The position numbers and the translations under genes were made by a program. 64,000 bases of DNA from Candidatus Rokuibacteriota bacterium (GTDB lineage: Bacteria; Methylomirabilota; Methylomirabilia; Rokubacteriales; CSP1-6), in the NCBI GenBank assembly GCA_016184365.1, contig JACPCW010000071.1, positions 18,363 to 82,362 of the forward strand. The letters are read 5' to 3'. This document shows, one piece after another, positions 7,753 to 16,713 of this stretch; positions within the stretch are counted from its first letter, which is position 1, and each line of letters starts with the position of its first letter. The notes under the pieces were generated by a model. It had not been told where the DNA came from, ran no database searches, and saw only the letters and a program-made list of their open reading frames with translations.

Positions 7753-8964
7753 TTACGACAGGACGCCGCCGGCGGCGAGCGTCCGGTATTCCTCTTCGGT
7801 GACGCCCGCGAGCTCCGTCAGCACGTCTCTCGTGTGCTCGCCGAGCAGCGGCGCGCGACGGTACCGGAGGTCGAGGCTGTCCATCCGCCAGGGGATGCCG
7901 AGCTGCAAGCGGCGGCCGCCCTTCGGATGGTCGTTCTCGACGACGACGCCGAGCGCGCGGAGCTGGGGATCGGCCAGCAGCTCGTCGGTCCTCAGCACGG
8001 GCGCCGCGGCGATGCCGCGGCGTTGCAGCCTGGTCACGGCGGTCCGCACGGCGTGCCGTCGGGTCCAGCTCTCGACGGCGGCATCGAGCGCGTCGGCGCT
8101 CGCGTGGCGGGCCAGGACGTCCGCGAAGCGCGGATCGGTCGCCCACTCCGGATGCCGCGCGACGCCGCAGAACTGCCGCCACTCGTCGTCGCCGCCGATG
8201 CTGATCGCGATCCACGTGTCGGCGGCACGGCAGGGGTAGATGCCGTGCGGCGCCTTCTCGCGATCGCGGTTGCCGATGCGCGTCGGCTCGCGGCCGTTCA
8301 GCATCCAGTCGATGATCGCTTCGGGGAACAGCGGCAGCATGAGCTCGTACATCGCGACGTCGATGTACTGGCCTTCGCCGGTCCGCCGCCGATGATGGAG
8401 CGCCGCCACGATCGCGAAGACGCAGTAGACGCCGCCGAGCGGATCCGGCGTGACGCCGCCGAGGATGCGCCCGTGGCCCCCCGGGTAGCCGGTCACGTCA
8501 GCGAGCCCGCTGAAGAGGTTCACCGCGCTGTGGAACCCCATCGCGTCCTTCAGCGGCCCCTCGCGCCCGAACGCGCCCGACGACAGCATGATGATGTCGG
8601 GCCGGTATCGCGTGATGTCGTCGTAGCCGAGGCCGAGCTTCTCGAGCACGCCGGTCGAGAAGTTGTCGACCATCACGTCGCACGACCGCGCGAGGCGCCG
8701 CACGAGCTCGCGCCCGGCCGGCGCGGACAGGTCGATCGCGCAGCTCTTCTTGCTGCCGTTCAGGAGGTTCGTGTAGCCGGTCGCGTCGGGATCGCCCTCG
8801 AGGCCGGGCGGCCATGGCGGCGACGCCCGCCCCGTCAGGTGCTTGCGCGACTCGACGATGATCACGTCGGCGCCGGCCCACGCCAGCCACTGCGTGCAGA
8901 ACGGCATCGCGATGAACTGCCCGAGGTCGAGGACGCGAACGCCGTGGAGTGGAAGCGCGCTCAT
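7753..8964 (-). CDS. CaiB/BaiF family CoA-transferase (class III)
   Basis: 403 residues. It starts MSALPLHGVRVLDLGQFIAM, the family opening (L.G.RVLDL), and continues with WAGADVIIVES, then DVMVDNFSTGVLEKLGLGYD (the D..V.NF.PG......G.DY signature). The catalytic aspartate is expected in TPDPLGGVYCVFAIVAAL, where an aspartate is present. Class III enzymes move CoA between acyl groups through an aspartyl anhydride. The chosen ATG lies just downstream of the preceding CoA-transferase gene (4-base gap). Two adjacent CaiB-type genes are known to form heteromeric transferases such as succinyl-CoA:benzylsuccinate CoA-transferase, so pairing with the next gene is likely. It probably activates the imported acid. 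Confidence 0.92.
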   Translation of the reverse strand: MSALPLHGVRVLDLGQFIAMPFCTQWLAWAGADVIIVESRKHLTGRASPPWPPGLEGDPDATGYTNLLNGSKKSCAIDLSAPAGRELVRRLARSCDVMVDNFSTGVLEKLGLGYDDITRYRPDIIMLSSGAFGREGPLKDAMGFHSAVNLFSGLADVTGYPGGHGRILGGVTPDPLGGVYCVFAIVAALHHRRRTGEGQYIDVAMYELMLPLFPEAIIDWMLNGREPTRIGNRDREKAPHGIYPCRAADTWIAISIGGDDEWRQFCGVARHPEWATDPRFADVLARHASADALDAAVESWTRRHAVRTAVTRLQRRGIAAAPVLRTDELLADPQLRALGVVVENDHPKGGRRLQLGIPWRMDSLDLRYRRAPLLGEHTRDVLTELAGVTEEEYRTLAAGGVLS

Positions 8965-8968
8965 GGCG

Positions 8969-10228
8969 TCACGCCGCGCCCGATGCACGGAGCCGCCCGA
9001 TCGCGTCGGCTTCGTAACCGAGCCAGTCGTGCAGGATCTCCCACGTGTGCTCGCCGAGCCTCGGGGCGACACGCCGCAGCCCGCCGGGCGAGCGGCTCAT
9101 CCTGATGGGTTGGCCCGGCATCCGGAACGGCACGCCGTCGCGCTCGCACGTGACGAACGTGCCGCGCGTGCGGACGTGCTCGGACTCGGCCATCCGCCGC
9201 AGCGAGTAGAACGGGAAGAGCGGCATGCGGAGCGATTCGGCGATCCGGTAGATCTCGTCGCCGGTGTTCTGCATCGTCCACTCGATCAGGCGGAACCGCA
9301 GCTCCTGCCAGTTGGCGATGCGAGCCGCGCCGGTGTCGAACTTCTCGTCGAGGGCCCATCGCGGGCTGCCCATCGCCTCGACCAGCCGCGTCCAGTGCGC
9401 GTCCGCGGGCGCGGCGATCGCGACGTAGCCGTCCTTGCACGGCAGGTAGAAGTTCGGCAGGCGTCCGATCACCCGGGGATCGAGCAGCCTCGTGTATCGG
9501 GCGCCGGTGTAGGAGGCGACCGTCACGTCGCGCTGCTGGATGGCCGCGACGGCGGCCTGCTGGCTCACGTCGACGTGACAGCCGTCGTCCGTCTGAAAAC
9601 GCCCGAAGAGCGCGAGCGCGGATGCCGTCGCCGCGACGGTTCCGGTGATCGTCTCCGCGACGAAGCACGCCGGATGCAGCGGCGGCTCGCGCTCGAGGTC
9701 TTCCGCCGCGTCCGGCATGCCCGGCGTGCTGTATGCGAGGCCGCCGGCCGCATACGTGGTGAGCTCGTCGCCACGCCACGCCGCGTACGGCCCGTGGAGC
9801 CCGAACGGCGTGATCGTGACGACGACCAGCCGCGGATGCGCCGCGCGGAGCGTGAGGGGTGCGACGTCGTAGCGGCGCAGCTGCTCCGGGGTGACGTTCG
9901 TCACGAAGACGTCCGCCCAGCCGAGCAGGCGGTCGAGCACGGCTCGCGCCGCGACGCACGCGGGATCGAGGGTCAGCCCGCGCTTGTTCGTGTTGAGGTA
10001 GAGGAACAGCCCGGACCGCTCGTGATCCGGCCGATCGCCGGGGAACGGGCCGCGCCGCCGCGCCGGATCTCCGGCGGGCGGCTCGACCTTGACGACCTCG
10101 GCGCCGAAATCGCCGAGCAGCTTCGCCGCGTACGGCGCGGCGGTGCCTTCGCCGAGCTCGACGACCTTGAGCCCGGTGAATGGCCCGTCGCGCCCGCCGC
10201 CCGGTTCCTGTTCCGACGCCGGCACCAC
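8969..10228 (-). CDS. CaiB/BaiF family CoA-transferase, catalytic Asp position reads Glu
   Basis: 419 residues with the family opening FTGLKVVELGEGTAAPYAAK and LLGDFGAEVVKVEPPAGDPA, then DVFVTNVTPEQLRRYDVAPL. In the region that normally carries the catalytic aspartate (pattern D...G before a hydrophobic helix) this protein reads CFVAETITGTVAATASALAL, so a glutamate replaces aspartate in my by-eye alignment. That would fit a non-catalytic partner subunit of the neighbouring transferase. GTG at 10228 is the first codon after the stop of the nitronate monooxygenase gene (TAA immediately followed by GTG). It has an extra hydrophilic N-terminal 15 residues. Function as a heteromeric partner is inference. 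Confidence 0.87.
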   Translation of the reverse strand: MVPASEQEPGGGRDGPFTGLKVVELGEGTAAPYAAKLLGDFGAEVVKVEPPAGDPARRRGPFPGDRPDHERSGLFLYLNTNKRGLTLDPACVAARAVLDRLLGWADVFVTNVTPEQLRRYDVAPLTLRAAHPRLVVVTITPFGLHGPYAAWRGDELTTYAAGGLAYSTPGMPDAAEDLEREPPLHPACFVAETITGTVAATASALALFGRFQTDDGCHVDVSQQAAVAAIQQRDVTVASYTGARYTRLLDPRVIGRLPNFYLPCKDGYVAIAAPADAHWTRLVEAMGSPRWALDEKFDTGAARIANWQELRFRLIEWTMQNTGDEIYRIAESLRMPLFPFYSLRRMAESEHVRTRGTFVTCERDGVPFRMPGQPIRMSRSPGGLRRVAPRLGEHTWEILHDWLGYEADAIGRLRASGAA

Positions 10229-11356
10229 TTACGCTCGCGCGGCGACCGTGTGCATCGAGTCGAGGCGGCCGAGCACCGCGACCGCTTCGTCGACCATCGA
10301 CAGGAGAATCTCGCGCGCGGGCCGCTTCTTCGTCAGCATGCCGGCGATCTGGCCCACGGGGTTGTTGATGAGGTCGGCGCGGTCCGCGGCTTCGGCGGCC
10401 GCCACGAACTCGTCCATCAGCACGCCTTGCAGCGGCATCGGCAGCGCCGACAGGCCGGACGACTCCCAGGCGGCGATCACGTCGTTGCGGTAGTCGCGTG
10501 CCGTCTTGCCGGTGTACGCACGCGTGACCACGAAGTCCTCGGCGGACCCGCGGACGATCTCGTCCTTGTGCACGGCGAAGATGTCGCACTCGTTCGCGAG
10601 CAGGAACGCCGTGCCGACCCACGCGCCGACCGCGCCGAGCGCCAGGCCGGCGACGAGACCGCGTCCGTCGGCGATGCCTCCGGCTGCGAGCACCGGTACG
10701 GGCCTCACCGCATCCACGACCTGCGGGACCAACGCGACCGTCGCGATCTTTCCGGTGTGGCCGCCGGCCTCGTATCCCTGCGCGATGACATAGTCGACGC
10801 CGGCGTTGACCTGGCGCTGCGCGTTGCGGACCGTGCCGACGAGCCCCATCACCTTCATCCCGACCTTCCGCGCGAGCGGCACGACCCAGGACGGATCGCC
10901 GAGTCCCGCGGCGAACACCGGCACGCGCTCCTCCAGACACGCATCGACCTGGCCGCGGATGAACGCGGCCGACATCACACCGCCCTTGCCCTCCGCCGGC
11001 GGCAGGTTGAACTTCTCCCGAAGCGACTGGACGAACTCCCAGTGCCGCGGGTAGTCGCGCTTGACGCGCGCGCGCATCTCCGCGCGGTCGGGCATCGCTT
11101 CGGCCATCGTCGCGGGGAGGAGGAGATCGACGCCGAAGGGCTTGTCGGTCAGCTCGCGCACGCGGCGGACCCGCCGGCGAACCTCGTCGCCGTCGAGCCA
11201 GGAGCAGCCGAGGACGCCGAGGCCACCGGCCTCGGACACCGCGGCCACGAGCCGGGGCGGCGTGGCGCGCCCCTTCATGCCCATCCCGGCCAGGATGATC
11301 GGATGCTCGATGCCGAGGTCGTCGCAGAGGCTGGTGTGGAGCGGACCCTTCTTCAC
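10229..11356 (-). CDS. Nitronate monooxygenase / 2-nitropropane dioxygenase family flavoprotein
   Basis: 375 residues, FMN-binding TIM barrel. Landmarks are EHPIILAGMGMKGRATPPRL (the IIQAGM-like opening), EAGGLGVLGCSW, VDYVIAQGYEAGGHTG (the Q..EAGGH signature that contacts FMN and the catalytic His) and PVLAAGGIADGRGL followed by LALGAVGAWVGTAFL. The histidine of GGH is present. Family members oxidise nitronates but many homologues in acyl-CoA clusters act as enoyl reductases or have unknown substrates. It is directly upstream of a CoA-transferase gene in the same operon and downstream of an ABC importer. Cytoplasmic; no signal peptide. Confidence 0.9.
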   Translation of the reverse strand: MKKGPLHTSLCDDLGIEHPIILAGMGMKGRATPPRLVAAVSEAGGLGVLGCSWLDGDEVRRRVRRVRELTDKPFGVDLLLPATMAEAMPDRAEMRARVKRDYPRHWEFVQSLREKFNLPPAEGKGGVMSAAFIRGQVDACLEERVPVFAAGLGDPSWVVPLARKVGMKVMGLVGTVRNAQRQVNAGVDYVIAQGYEAGGHTGKIATVALVPQVVDAVRPVPVLAAGGIADGRGLVAGLALGAVGAWVGTAFLLANECDIFAVHKDEIVRGSAEDFVVTRAYTGKTARDYRNDVIAAWESSGLSALPMPLQGVLMDEFVAAAEAADRADLINNPVGQIAGMLTKKRPAREILLSMVDEAVAVLGRLDSMHTVAARA

Positions 11357-11381
11357 GATCGTTCTCCTGTCGTCACGAGGG

Positions 11382-12305
11382 TTAGTAGTCGCGCCGGAGA
11401 CGGGGATCGAGCAGATCCCGGATGGCGTCCCCGACGAGGTTGGCAGCGAGTACGGCGAGACAGATCGCGAGCCCGGGAAAGATCACGATCCAGGGGGCCG
11501 TCAGCGCGAGCGAGGTCGCCGAGCCGCTCAGCATCAGCCCCCACGACGCTTGGGGCTCCTGGATACCGGCGCCGAGGTAGTCGAGCGCGGCTTCCTGCAC
11601 GATGGCGAGGCCGAGATACGCGGTCGCGATCACGAGGAGCGGCGCCAGCGTGTTCGGCACGATGTGCCGCACGATGATGCGCATATCGCCGCAGCCGATC
11701 GCCCGCGACGCTTCGACGAACGGCGTGGATCGCAGCACGAGCACACTCGAGCGCACCACGCGCGCGGCGCGCGGCACGATCGGCACCGCGAGCGACACGA
11801 TCACGTTCTCGATCGAGGGGCCGAGCATCGTCGCCATCGCCAGCGCGAGGAGCAGCATGGGGAAGGCGAGGAGCGCGTCCATCGCGCGCTGGATGATCGA
11901 ATCGGTCCACTGGCCCCGATATGCCGCCACCGTCCCGAGTGCCGCGCCGACGGCCACGCCGAGGAGGCTCGTGCCGAGGCCGATCAGGAGCGACACGCGC
12001 GCGCCGTAGATCAGGCGCGAGGCGATGTCGCGGCCGAACGCATCCGTCCCGAGCCAGTACGGCGGACCGGGCGGCGCGTAGAGCGCCGCCGGATCGCCGA
12101 GCGTCGGATCGAACGGCGCGACCACCGGAGCGGCGACGGCGATGACGACCATGGTGAGGAGGATGACGGCGCCGACCGCGCCGAGCGGCTGCGCGCGCGT
12201 CATGCGACCGAGCCGGCTCTGGCTCCCCCCGCGGCCGTCGACGGTCTCGACGTCGGCGCCGACCGTGTCCGTGTACACGGAAGTCAGGCCGGCGTGGCTA
12301 CGCAT
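11382..12305 (-). CDS. ABC transporter permease, DppC/OppC-type
   Basis: 307 residues. A hydrophilic N-terminus of about 30 residues is followed by one helix (LGAVGAVILLTMVVIAVAA), the typical PFDP and HWLGTDAFGRDIASRLIYGA segment (here YWLGTDAFGRD), and a five-helix core with the EAA loop ASRAIGCGDMRIIVRHIVPN. These are standard for the second permease of dipeptide/oligopeptide/nickel-type importers. It overlaps the DppB gene by 8 bases. The cluster contains no DppD/DppF ATPase, so the motor must come from elsewhere. Confidence 0.92.
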   Translation of the reverse strand: MRSHAGLTSVYTDTVGADVETVDGRGGSQSRLGRMTRAQPLGAVGAVILLTMVVIAVAAPVVAPFDPTLGDPAALYAPPGPPYWLGTDAFGRDIASRLIYGARVSLLIGLGTSLLGVAVGAALGTVAAYRGQWTDSIIQRAMDALLAFPMLLLALAMATMLGPSIENVIVSLAVPIVPRAARVVRSSVLVLRSTPFVEASRAIGCGDMRIIVRHIVPNTLAPLLVIATAYLGLAIVQEAALDYLGAGIQEPQASWGLMLSGSATSLALTAPWIVIFPGLAICLAVLAANLVGDAIRDLLDPRLRRDY

Positions 12306-13257
12306 CCTGCACCCGGACGCGCGGGTCGAGCCAGCCGTACATCATGTCGACGGTCACGTTCGACACGACCACGAAGGAGGCGAGGATCAGCACGATGCCC
12401 TGCGCCGCCGGGTAGTCGCGATTGAGGATGGAGTCCACGACGTACTGGCCGAGGCCGGGCACGCTGAAGACGCTCTCCGTGACGATCAGGCCGCCGAAGA
12501 GCGCCGAGAACTCGAAGCCGATCACCGTCACGACGGGCAGGAGCGCGTTCTGGAGCCCGTGGCGCAGCACCACGCTCGCCTCCGCGACGCCCTTGGCGCG
12601 CGCGGTGCGGACGTAGTCCTCGCCCAGCACTTCGAGCATCATCGACCGGGTCATGCGCGCGATGAGCGCGAGCTGCCGGAAGCCGACGGCGAGCGCGGGC
12701 CAGACGAGCTGCGACAGGCTCTGGAGCGGGCTCACCCAGAACGGCTCCCACACGAGGGGCGCGCTCCATTCGAAGAGCCAGATCAGGCCGAGGATGATGA
12801 TCAGGCCGATCCAGAAGGATGGCGCGGCAAGGCCTCCGATGCTCACGAGCCGCAGCCCCTGGTCGAGCCACGAGCCGGCGCGGTACGCCGACAGCACGCC
12901 GAGCGGGATCCCGCCCACGACGGCGAGCACCATGGCCATCACGACGATCTGCAGGGTGTACGGAAACCGTCGCGCGGCGTCGTCGATGACGCGATTGCCC
13001 GTCCTGAGCGACGTGCCGAGCTGGAGGACCGCGACCTTCGCGGCCCAGTCGGCGAACTGCACCGGCAGCGGCCGATCGAGACCGAGCTTGTGGCGGACGT
13101 CCTGCAGCTCCTGCTCGGAGACGACGCCGCCACCGGCGCCGGACAGCATCACTGCCGCGTCGCCCGGGATGACGCGCATGATGAGAAAGACGGCGACCGC
13201 GACGCCGAACAGCGACACGGCGCCCACGGCCAACCGCTGGGTGAGATAGGCGAGCAC
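12298..13257 (-). CDS. ABC transporter permease, DppB/OppB-type
   Basis: 319 residues. It opens MLAYLTQRLAVGAVSLFGVA followed by MRVIPGDAAVML, the conserved first helix and R..PGDP-type motif of DppB proteins. The internal EAA loop is VRTARAKGVAEASVVLRHGL, and the last third has FSALFGGLIVTESVFSVPGL before the final helices, the standard arrangement. The gene lies 9 bases after the binding-protein gene and overlaps the DppC gene. Substrate class cannot be told from the permease. Confidence 0.92.
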   Translation of the reverse strand: MLAYLTQRLAVGAVSLFGVAVAVFLIMRVIPGDAAVMLSGAGGGVVSEQELQDVRHKLGLDRPLPVQFADWAAKVAVLQLGTSLRTGNRVIDDAARRFPYTLQIVVMAMVLAVVGGIPLGVLSAYRAGSWLDQGLRLVSIGGLAAPSFWIGLIIILGLIWLFEWSAPLVWEPFWVSPLQSLSQLVWPALAVGFRQLALIARMTRSMMLEVLGEDYVRTARAKGVAEASVVLRHGLQNALLPVVTVIGFEFSALFGGLIVTESVFSVPGLGQYVVDSILNRDYPAAQGIVLILASFVVVSNVTVDMMYGWLDPRVRVQDA

Positions 13258-13266
13258 GGTGGCTCG

Positions 13267-14907
13267 TTACGTCGAGAGCCAGACCCGGCTCATCTGCATG
13301 TTGTTGTAGAGATCGGTCATCGGCACCCAGCCGTGCAGCGTGCTGGCGTGCGCCGCGGCGTAGCCGACCCACGCCAGGTTCACCTGGTTGTACGTCTTGA
13401 GGAACGCGAGCTGGAACTGCCGGACCGCCTCGACGCGCTTCTTCGCATCCAGCTCCGCGGACTGGGCGCGGTAGAGGTCGTCGAGCGCCTCGTTCTTCCA
13501 GCCGCCGTAGTTGCGCCCACCGAAGCTCGTGTAGCCCTCGCCGAGGATCTGGTCGGGCTGGGCGCCCGCGATCGCGACGGAGTGCATCACGATCTGGAAG
13601 TCGCCCTTCGTCTCGAGCTGGTAGAAGGCGCCGGCGTCACGGACGTCGACCGTGGCGTCGAGACCGACCAGCTTCAGCTGCGAGGACACGTTGATCGCGG
13701 AGTCGCGAAAGGCTGGCACGTCGCCCCGCGTCGGGATCACGATCTTGAAGCCCTTCGGCACGCCGGCCTGCTCCAGGAGGGCGATGGCCTTCTGCCGGTT
13801 GGCCGCGATGTTCCCGCCGAGTCCCGGCAGCGTGTCGTAGCCGGAGAACTGCTTCACTTCCGCCGCGGTGAGGCTGTACGGGCTCTTCGGCGGCATCAGC
13901 CCGAGGCTGTGATAGAACGCGCCGGCGAGCGGCCCCACCGTCTTGATGAACGCCTCGCGATCGATCGCGAGCGACAGCGCCTCCCGGACACGGGGGTCGT
14001 CGAACGGCTTCTTCGTGACGTTCGGGATCAGGTTGATGAAGATGGGGTTCGGCCGCCGCAGCGTCACCATGCCGGGGACCTTCGCGAGCGACTGCAGCAC
14101 CGACTCGCTGGCGAAGAAGAAGCAGCCGTCGACGCGCTTGCCCTGGAGCGCCGCGGCGCGCTCGACCTCGCCCTTGATCGGGAAGAACTGCATGCGGTCG
14201 AGGTATGGCGCCGGCCCCCAGTACTTCTCGTTGCGCACGAGCTCGTAGATCTGGCCCTCGGTCGCGCGCGCGAGGCGGAAGGGGCCGGTCCCCACGATCT
14301 GGCGCTTCATGCCCTGGCCGGTCTGGTCCAGCGGCTCGACGACCTTCTTCGGATAGATGCCGTTGAACGGGTTGCTGATCAGGAACAGGAAGTCGGGCTG
14401 CGGCTGCTTGAGATGCACGATGGCGGTGAGCGGCCCGCGCACCTCCACGCTCTCGATGTTCGCGAGCTGTCCCTTGCGCGGGCTGACGATGCCCTTCGGC
14501 GGAACGCGGATGCGATCGAGGTTGTATTTCACGTCCTCGGCGGTCAGGACGTCGCCGTTGTGGAACGCGACGTCCTTCCGGACGTGCAGCGTGACCGTGC
14601 GGCCGTCCGCGGCGATGTCCCAGCGCTCGATGAGCTCGGGAACGACGCGCGTCGGATCGGACACGTCCTCGCGCATCAGGGTGCTGTAGCAGGGGGCCGC
14701 GAGGAACTGCGTCAGGTACGTCGCCGTCTGCTGGATGTCGAAGTCCGGCGGATCACCTCCGTTGCTGACCCGGAGCGTGCCACCCCGCTTCGGCGCGGCG
14801 GCCTGCGCCGCCGCTCGCGTGGGCCATCCGAGCGTGGCCGCGGTGAGGAGCGAGCCCGTCGTCCTGAGGACGTCCCGTCGAGTAAGTCGGAATCCCGCCG
14901 TGTCCAT
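13267..14907 (-). CDS. ABC transporter substrate-binding protein, family 5 (peptide/nickel type)
   Basis: 546 residues. The N-terminus RLTRRDVLRTTGSLLTAATL carries a twin-arginine signal (RRDVL followed by a hydrophobic stretch ending near TRAAAQA), so it is probably Tat-exported. The mature protein starts KRGGTLRVSNGGDPPDFD and has DGRTVTLHVRKDVAFHNGDV, the SBP_bac_5 signature, then EDVKYNLDRI. DppB and DppC genes follow immediately. Despite the peptide label, many such systems in catabolic clusters import aromatic or other small molecules; here the neighbouring acyl-CoA enzymes point to an organic acid, which is inference. Confidence 0.93.
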   Translation of the reverse strand: MDTAGFRLTRRDVLRTTGSLLTAATLGWPTRAAAQAAAPKRGGTLRVSNGGDPPDFDIQQTATYLTQFLAAPCYSTLMREDVSDPTRVVPELIERWDIAADGRTVTLHVRKDVAFHNGDVLTAEDVKYNLDRIRVPPKGIVSPRKGQLANIESVEVRGPLTAIVHLKQPQPDFLFLISNPFNGIYPKKVVEPLDQTGQGMKRQIVGTGPFRLARATEGQIYELVRNEKYWGPAPYLDRMQFFPIKGEVERAAALQGKRVDGCFFFASESVLQSLAKVPGMVTLRRPNPIFINLIPNVTKKPFDDPRVREALSLAIDREAFIKTVGPLAGAFYHSLGLMPPKSPYSLTAAEVKQFSGYDTLPGLGGNIAANRQKAIALLEQAGVPKGFKIVIPTRGDVPAFRDSAINVSSQLKLVGLDATVDVRDAGAFYQLETKGDFQIVMHSVAIAGAQPDQILGEGYTSFGGRNYGGWKNEALDDLYRAQSAELDAKKRVEAVRQFQLAFLKTYNQVNLAWVGYAAAHASTLHGWVPMTDLYNNMQMSRVWLST

Positions 14908-14919
14908 CGCTGCACTCCT

Positions 14920-15699
14920 TCAACTGGGGATGCGCTGCATTACGGGGTGCGACGCCACGTACGGCGTGTTCTGCCGCCGCCAGAAGCTCACGACGTGCTG
15001 GAACCGGTCCGGGGGATAGCAGATCCGCACGGCCTCGATCGGCTGACCGGTGCGCGTGAAGTACGTGCGCTCGAGCACGAGCAGCGGCGTGCCCGGTCGC
15101 ACGTCGAGGCGGCGCGCCGCTTCGCCGTCGGCCGCGCACGCGGTCGCGATCTGCCGCGCCTCGTGGGCCCGCAGTCCGCAGTACTCCTCCACCAGGAGAA
15201 TGAGCGGGCGCTCGGTGAAGCGCCGGCGGGGCAGCTTCCGGCCGATGTCGGCCGGAAAGTGGATCTCGGAGTACGCGTACGGTCCCTTGTCCGACGACCT
15301 GACGGCGTGAACGACGAACAGACGGCCGGACGGAGCGAGGCCGTAGAGGCCGGCGCTGCGCGGATGCCGGCGCGCGCGCTCGAAGCGCGCCGACACGATG
15401 CGGTACTCGTCGGCGAAGCTCGTCCCGATCAGGTCGTCGAGGGACCCGATCGTCCAGTTGATCTTCGCCGCGCCATTGCCGATGAACGTGCCCCTGCCCC
15501 GGAAGCGCTCGACGAGTCCCTCGGCCACGAGCCGCTGCACGGCGGCCCGGACCGTCTGGCGGGCCACGCCGAACTCCCGCACCAGCGCGTCGTCGGTCGG
15601 CAGCTGGCCGCCGCGGGCGTAGACGCCGGAATCGATGCGTTCCCGCAGGATCTCCAGAATCTGGTGGTAGAGCGGAACCGGTCCCTCGGTGAGAATCAT
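14920..15699 (-). CDS. GntR-family regulator with UTRA domain (HutC subfamily)
   Basis: 259 residues. The winged helix occupies residues 1-70 with PLYHQILEILRERIDSGVY and LPTDDALVREFGVARQTVRA, the clear GntR signature, followed by GLVERFRGRGTFIG. The C-terminal UTRA ligand-binding domain includes YAYSEIHFPADIGRKLPRR and ends with RICYPPDRFQHVVSFWRR. The ATG at 15699 places the helix-turn-helix at the usual distance; an upstream in-frame ATG at 15786 would add 29 unlike residues. It is the promoter-proximal gene of the minus-strand catabolic cluster and divergent from a FadR-type GntR gene, so it probably represses the cluster until a cluster metabolite binds. Confidence 0.9.
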   Translation of the reverse strand: MILTEGPVPLYHQILEILRERIDSGVYARGGQLPTDDALVREFGVARQTVRAAVQRLVAEGLVERFRGRGTFIGNGAAKINWTIGSLDDLIGTSFADEYRIVSARFERARRHPRSAGLYGLAPSGRLFVVHAVRSSDKGPYAYSEIHFPADIGRKLPRRRFTERPLILLVEEYCGLRAHEARQIATACAADGEAARRLDVRPGTPLLVLERTYFTRTGQPIEAVRICYPPDRFQHVVSFWRRQNTPYVASHPVMQRIPS

Positions 15700-15945
15700 C
15701 AAAGTCTGGTTGTCCGAATGTGCGTACCTTGTCGCCGAGCAGGCGAACGCGTTCAATCCGGCGATCGCATCGTTCGCATCGTCCAAACGGAGGGCGGGGC
15801 ACGCCCTCTGGGCTCTTTTCGGACCGCGGTTAGTACCGCCGGCTCATTGACCGTTGCCGTCGCCGACGCAATCCTGCGATACGCGTTACGCATTGATCGG
15901 CGGAACGGCGGGAACCGGAGGGGCGAGCGCGATGCGGGGAGACCG
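15700..15945. promoter_or_regulatory. Divergent promoter region between two GntR regulators
   Basis: This 246-base gap separates a minus-strand UTRA-type and a plus-strand FadR-type GntR gene and must hold both promoters. A TTGACC at about 15848 followed after 17 bases by AATCCT is a weak plus-strand candidate. I see no long palindrome that would mark an operator with confidence. Confidence 0.4.
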
Positions 15946-16713
15946 GTGAAGGCGCACGCGAGCACACGCGGCCGCGAGGATGCCGCGGGCGCGCAGTCGT
16001 TCGTGCCGGTCAAGGTCGGGCGCCGGTCCGCCGAAGTCGCGAGCCAGCTTCGCGAGGCGATCTTCGCGCGCCGGTTTCAGATCGGCGATCGGCTCCCGTC
16101 CGAGCGCGCTCTCGCGAGCGCGTTCGCGGTGAGCCCCGTGGTGGTCCGCGAGGCGGTGCACGCGCTCGAAGCCGTCGGGCTCCTCGACGTCCGGCACGGT
16201 GCAACCGGCGGCGCGTTCGTGACCGATGTCACGCACCGCCCCGTGGCGGAGTCGCTGTCCGCGCTCCTGCGGCTCGGGAAGGCGACCCTCCGGCAGATCG
16301 GCGAGGCCCGACTCGTGATCGAGCCGGCGGTTGCGGCATTCGCCGCGGAACGCCGCCGTCGCGACGACGTCGTCCGGCTCGCGCGGAACCTCGACGAAGC
16401 GGCGGCGAACCTCGAATCCCCCCGCGCGGCCCGGCTCCTGAACCTCGAGTTCCACAAGCTGCTCGTCGGGATCGTCGCGAACCCGTTCCTGTCCGTCTGC
16501 CTGACCTCGCTCATCGAGAACCTCGAAGCGAACACCGATGAGGTGGATCTCGCGCCGACCGTCGTCGGGGGCACGCTGGCGCACCACCGCGAGATCTATC
16601 TCGCCGTGCGGACCGGCGACGGGGCCGCGGCGACCCGGCACATGCACCGGCACATCGGCGAGATCCAGCGACAGCTCGAGCGCCGCGAGCCTCGGCCGAA
16701 GGCGCGGCCCTGA
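15946..16713 (+). CDS. GntR-family regulator with FCD domain (FadR subfamily)
   Basis: 255 residues. The N-terminal winged helix contains VASQLREAIFARRFQIGDRL and PSERALASAFAVSPVVVREA, the FadR-type signature (LPSER.LA...VSR..VREA). The C-terminal all-helical FCD domain shows RLVIEPAVAAFAAERRR and FHKLLVGIVANPFL, with histidines (FHKLL, LAHHREIY, HMHRHI) at the places where FCD proteins bind a metal that helps hold a carboxylate ligand. GTG at 15946 follows GGGGAG at about 5 bases. It overlaps the acyl-CoA ligase gene (TGATG), so it is co-transcribed with the genes it most likely controls. Confidence 0.9.
   Translation: MKAHASTRGREDAAGAQSFVPVKVGRRSAEVASQLREAIFARRFQIGDRLPSERALASAFAVSPVVVREAVHALEAVGLLDVRHGATGGAFVTDVTHRPVAESLSALLRLGKATLRQIGEARLVIEPAVAAFAAERRRRDDVVRLARNLDEAAANLESPRAARLLNLEFHKLLVGIVANPFLSVCLTSLIENLEANTDEVDLAPTVVGGTLAHHREIYLAVRTGDGAAATRHMHRHIGEIQRQLERREPRPKARP

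Noticed and set aside
5416-9105. A 1229-codon plus-strand open frame opposite the acyl-CoA dehydrogenase and CoA-transferase genes
   Set aside because: It is antisense to well-supported enzymes. Its translation is low-complexity R/A/H/E-rich, as expected for an antisense frame in very GC-rich DNA.
12142-15945. The long upstream extension (over 1200 codons) of the FadR-type regulator frame
   Set aside because: It runs antisense to the ABC permeases, binding protein and GntR genes. The GTG at 15946 has a ribosome site and gives the normal family length.
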